Assembly: GCA_016650135.1 (NCBI GenBank)
Contig: JAENWH010000149.1
Coordinates: 1-5,502, forward strand
DNA length: 5,502 nt
Direction of reading: 5' to 3'
From: Peptostreptococcaceae bacterium
Lineage (GTDB): Bacteria; Bacillota_A; Clostridia; Peptostreptococcales; Anaerovoracaceae
The notes below the pieces were generated by a model. The model had not been told where the DNA came from and made no database searches. It saw nothing but the letters and a program-made list of their open reading frames with translations. Positions 1 through 5,502 of the stretch are shown piece by piece (the first letter of the stretch is position 1; every line of letters starts with the position of its first letter). The translations under genes were made by a program, and so were the position numbers.

Positions 1-449
1 CTGAAGCGAAAGAATTGGCAGTTATAATAAAAAGTGAAGAAGGTCTGCGAAAGTTTATTGATTCACCGATTATTTCTGCGAAAGAAAAAAAAGATGTTTT
101 AGGTAAAATTTTTAATGAACAAATAGGTGAAGAACTTATGAATTTTCTTTGTGTGCTTATTGATAAGGGAAGAACGAGACATTTTAATAAGATTGTTAAA
201 ACCATGCAGCAACTTTCCAGAGAAACGGAAGGTACTTCTGTGGGAATAATCTATTCTACTGAAATGATTACAAATGAACAACTGGAAAAATTCCAGGAAC
301 AAACTGGCAAACTTCTTAGAACAAAGGTAAAACTGGAAAACCAGGTTGATAAAAGTCTTTTAGGAGGCATAAAAATATTAATTGACGGTAAAGTGATTGA
401 CGCTTCATTTAAGAAGCGAATTGCGGATATAAAAGAAGCATTAAAATAA
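1..449 (+). CDS. atpH: ATP synthase F1 delta subunit, 5'-partial
   Basis: This is the delta (OSCP-type) subunit, which sits on top of the alpha3beta3 hexamer and links it to the b-subunit peripheral stalk at the cytoplasmic face of the membrane. The reading frame is open to the left edge: the codons before the TTG at 15 encode E-A-K-E and continue the protein, so that TTG is internal and not the start. About 148 residues are visible. The family is usually near 180, so roughly 30 N-terminal residues are missing. Family features seen are the stretch with S-P-I-I-S-A-K-E-K-K, the L-I-D-K-G-R segment, and the C-terminal OSCP signature region around V-D-K-S-L-L-G-G-I-K-I-L-I-D, followed by K-V-I-D-A-S-F-K-K-R. 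It ends with TAA at 447-449, 24 nt before atpA. The identification is strong because sequence and position in the operon agree. Confidence 0.96.
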   Translation, partial: EAKELAVIIKSEEGLRKFIDSPIISAKEKKDVLGKIFNEQIGEELMNFLCVLIDKGRTRHFNKIVKTMQQLSRETEGTSVGIIYSTEMITNEQLEKFQEQTGKLLRTKVKLENQVDKSLLGGIKILIDGKVIDASFKKRIADIKEALK

Positions 450-458
450 AAATGGTAG

Positions 459-2024
<1,566 letters not shown>

Positions 2025-2061
2025 TAATGTTATATACAAATAAGTAGAAAGGGGTGAATAT

Positions 2062-4753
<2,692 letters not shown>

Positions 4754-4755
<2 letters not shown>

Positions 4756-4784
4756 GCCCATTATAAGCATCCGACATTGGGCTT
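4754..4784 (+). repeat. Short inverted repeat at the end of atpC
   Basis: AAGCCCA (4754-4760) pairs with TGGGCTT (4778-4784) across a 17-nt loop, and a second copy of TGGGCTT follows at 4784-4790. The left arm overlaps the atpC stop codon. No T-run follows, so it is not a terminator by itself. It may form a weak hairpin in the 3' end of the operon transcript. Confidence 0.35.
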
Positions 4785-4826
4785 GGGCTTCTTGAAACCA
4801 TTGCAATCACTCACGTAAAATTTAAG

Positions 4827-4835
4827 TTATCCACA
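4827..4835 (+). other. DnaA-box sequence (left copy)
   Basis: TTATCCACA matches exactly the consensus 9-mer bound by the replication initiator DnaA in E. coli and Bacillus. It forms part of the left arm of the terminator stem. Whether DnaA binds here is unknown. The sequence match is certain, the function is inference. Confidence 0.4.
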
Positions 4836-4842
4836 GGTTCCC

Positions 4843-4851
4843 TGTGGATAA
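4843..4851 (-). other. DnaA-box sequence (right copy, inverted)
   Basis: TGTGGATAA on the + strand is TTATCCACA on the - strand, a second perfect DnaA consensus 9-mer facing the first across 7 bp. It is the mirror arm of the terminator stem, so the two copies are necessarily linked: one perfect box in a perfect palindrome gives two. Confidence 0.4.
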
Positions 4852-4945
4852 CTTTTTTTAATGTGCTCGGAAACATTGAAATATTAATGGGGTTACAGAC
4901 TTGGTTTCAAGTTGAACTGATGGTTGTGATTGAGCAAGGTTTATT

Positions 4946-5502
4946 TTAGCCAAAGAAAAAATTCAGGCTCTGGTAGAGGATGAAGGCGACAATCCAGGCA
5001 ACTGTAGTCTGGAAAAACATTATTACCAGCGCGTATTTCAGCCCTCCGAGTTCTCTTTTGATTGCGGCAAGTGTTGCGACACAAGGCATATAAAGAAGAC
5101 AAAAGACCATGAAGGCAAAAGCGGAAATTGGCGTAAAAATTTTACCAAGCATTAATTCAAGGGAAGCAGCGCCTGAAGCGCCGGTTAATACCGCCATCGT
5201 GCTTACCACGGCTTCTTTGGCTGTTAAGCCGGTAATGAGTGCGGTTGCAGCACGCCAGTCTCCAAAGCCTAATGGGGCAAATAACGGGGCAGCGGCCTTC
5301 CCTATAAGTGCCAGAATGCTGTTTTCGCTATTTGATACCATATTTAAACCAAAATCGAAGTTTTGAAGAAACCAAATAACAATCGTTGCCAATAAAATTA
5401 CGGTAAAAGCTTTTTTAATAAATCCCTTTACATTCTCCCACATTCGAAGGCCAACACTTTTCATTGAAGGAACCCTGTATGAAGGAATAACCATTACAAA
5501 AG
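4946..5502 (-). CDS. feoB: Ferrous iron transport protein B, C-terminal part (5'-partial)
   Basis: This is the C-terminal membrane portion of FeoB, the GTPase-linked inner-membrane Fe(II) importer. About 184 residues are visible and the frame is open to the right window edge. The ATG at 5494 is internal, since F-V precedes it in frame. The first visible part, F-V-M-V-I-P-S-Y-R-V-P-S, matches the conserved F-x-x-E-L-P-x-Y-R-x-P segment of FeoB. Numbering from the ATG at 5494, membrane segments are visible at about 28-46, 120-146 and 152-176, with a further hydrophobic stretch at about 59-77. The T-A-K-E-A-V-V-S-T segment (91-99) and L-Y-M-P-C-V-A-T-L-A-A-I-K-R-E (134-148) belong to the second gate domain. 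Cys138 is the conserved cysteine of that gate. The protein ends F-F-F-G with no extra cysteine-rich tail. The G domain and the first gate lie outside the window. It converges on the atp operon and is functionally unrelated to it. Confidence 0.94.
   Translation of the reverse strand, partial: FVMVIPSYRVPSMKSVGLRMWENVKGFIKKAFTVILLATIVIWFLQNFDFGLNMVSNSENSILALIGKAAAPLFAPLGFGDWRAATALITGLTAKEAVVSTMAVLTGASGAASLELMLGKIFTPISAFAFMVFCLLYMPCVATLAAIKRELGGLKYALVIMFFQTTVAWIVAFILYQSLNFFFG

Larger units (their letters stand above)
4824..4860 (+). terminator. Intrinsic terminator of the atp operon
   Basis: A perfect 14-bp stem (AAGTTATCCACAGG at 4824-4837 and CCTGTGGATAACTT at 4841-4854) closes a 3-nt loop, TTC. 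The right arm runs into seven T residues at 4853-4859. This is a textbook rho-independent terminator for the + strand, 69 nt after the atpC stop. Read on the - strand, the stem is followed by an interrupted T-tract (TTAAATTTT), so it may also stop transcription arriving from feoB, making it a shared terminator between convergent genes. Confidence 0.93.
4791..4911. repeat. 10-bp inverted repeat flanking the terminator
   Basis: CTTGAAACCA at 4791-4800 is the reverse complement of TGGTTTCAAG at 4902-4911, with the terminator hairpin between them. A second shared word, CAATCAC at 4804-4810, recurs inverted as GTGATTG at 4926-4932, but in an order that does not nest with the first pair. The two pairs therefore cannot form one simple stem. 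They could be remnants of a small inverted element or chance. No transposase or clear target-site duplication is seen. The rest of the 190-bp intergenic region shows no gene. Confidence 0.3.

Noticed and set aside
15..17. TTG at 15 as the start of atpH
   Set aside because: The frame is open upstream to the window edge, there is no visible ribosome binding site, and the delta family needs about 30 more N-terminal residues.
2025..2061. Possible terminator or promoter between atpA and atpG
   Set aside because: The 37-nt gap is AT-rich but has no stem-loop with a T-run and no convincing -35/-10 pair. It only carries the atpG ribosome binding site.
4827..4851. A replication origin at the DnaA-box palindrome
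   Set aside because: There are only two boxes, both explained by one hairpin. No box cluster, AT-rich unwinding element, or dnaA/dnaN neighbour is seen.
5109..5366. Open frame on the + strand opposite feoB (85 codons)
   Set aside because: The opposite strand encodes a clear FeoB C-terminus. The frame shows no recognisable domain or ribosome binding site and is best seen as a shadow.

Overview
The window carries the 3' half of an F1Fo ATP synthase operon on the + strand, followed by the 3' end of a convergent iron-transport gene on the - strand. AT-rich DNA, strong AGGAGG-type ribosome binding sites, a TTG start codon and the protein sequences point to a low-GC Gram-positive bacterium, most likely a member of the class Clostridia. 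The epsilon and gamma subunits look clostridial. I cannot name genus or species from sequence alone.

Layout: 1-449 is atpH (delta), cut at its 5' end by the window edge. It is followed by atpA (alpha, 474-2024), atpG (gamma, 2062-2928), atpD (beta, 2943-4334) and atpC (epsilon, 4327-4755). This is the standard bacterial order H-A-G-D-C. The gaps are 24, 37 and 14 nt, then an 8-nt overlap, so the genes are almost certainly cotranscribed. The a, c and b subunit genes would lie upstream, outside the window. A 190-bp intergenic region (4756-4945) holds a strong intrinsic terminator. On the - strand, 4946-5502 encodes the C-terminal part of the ferrous iron transporter FeoB, cut by the right window edge.

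The five ATP synthase genes encode the whole F1 sector: the catalytic alpha3beta3 hexamer, the gamma-epsilon rotor stalk, and the delta subunit that ties F1 to the peripheral stalk. All key catalytic motifs of alpha and beta are intact, so the enzyme should be functional. The coupling ion (H+ or Na+) cannot be judged because subunits a and c are not in the window.

This is mostly a conserved housekeeping region, and I see no new system in it. The points worth a second look are: the terminator stem, which contains two perfect DnaA-box sequences in inverted orientation; the atypical C-terminal tails of beta (possible one-base frameshift) and alpha; and an epsilon subunit that lacks the arginines of the ATP-binding motif known from Bacillus epsilon.
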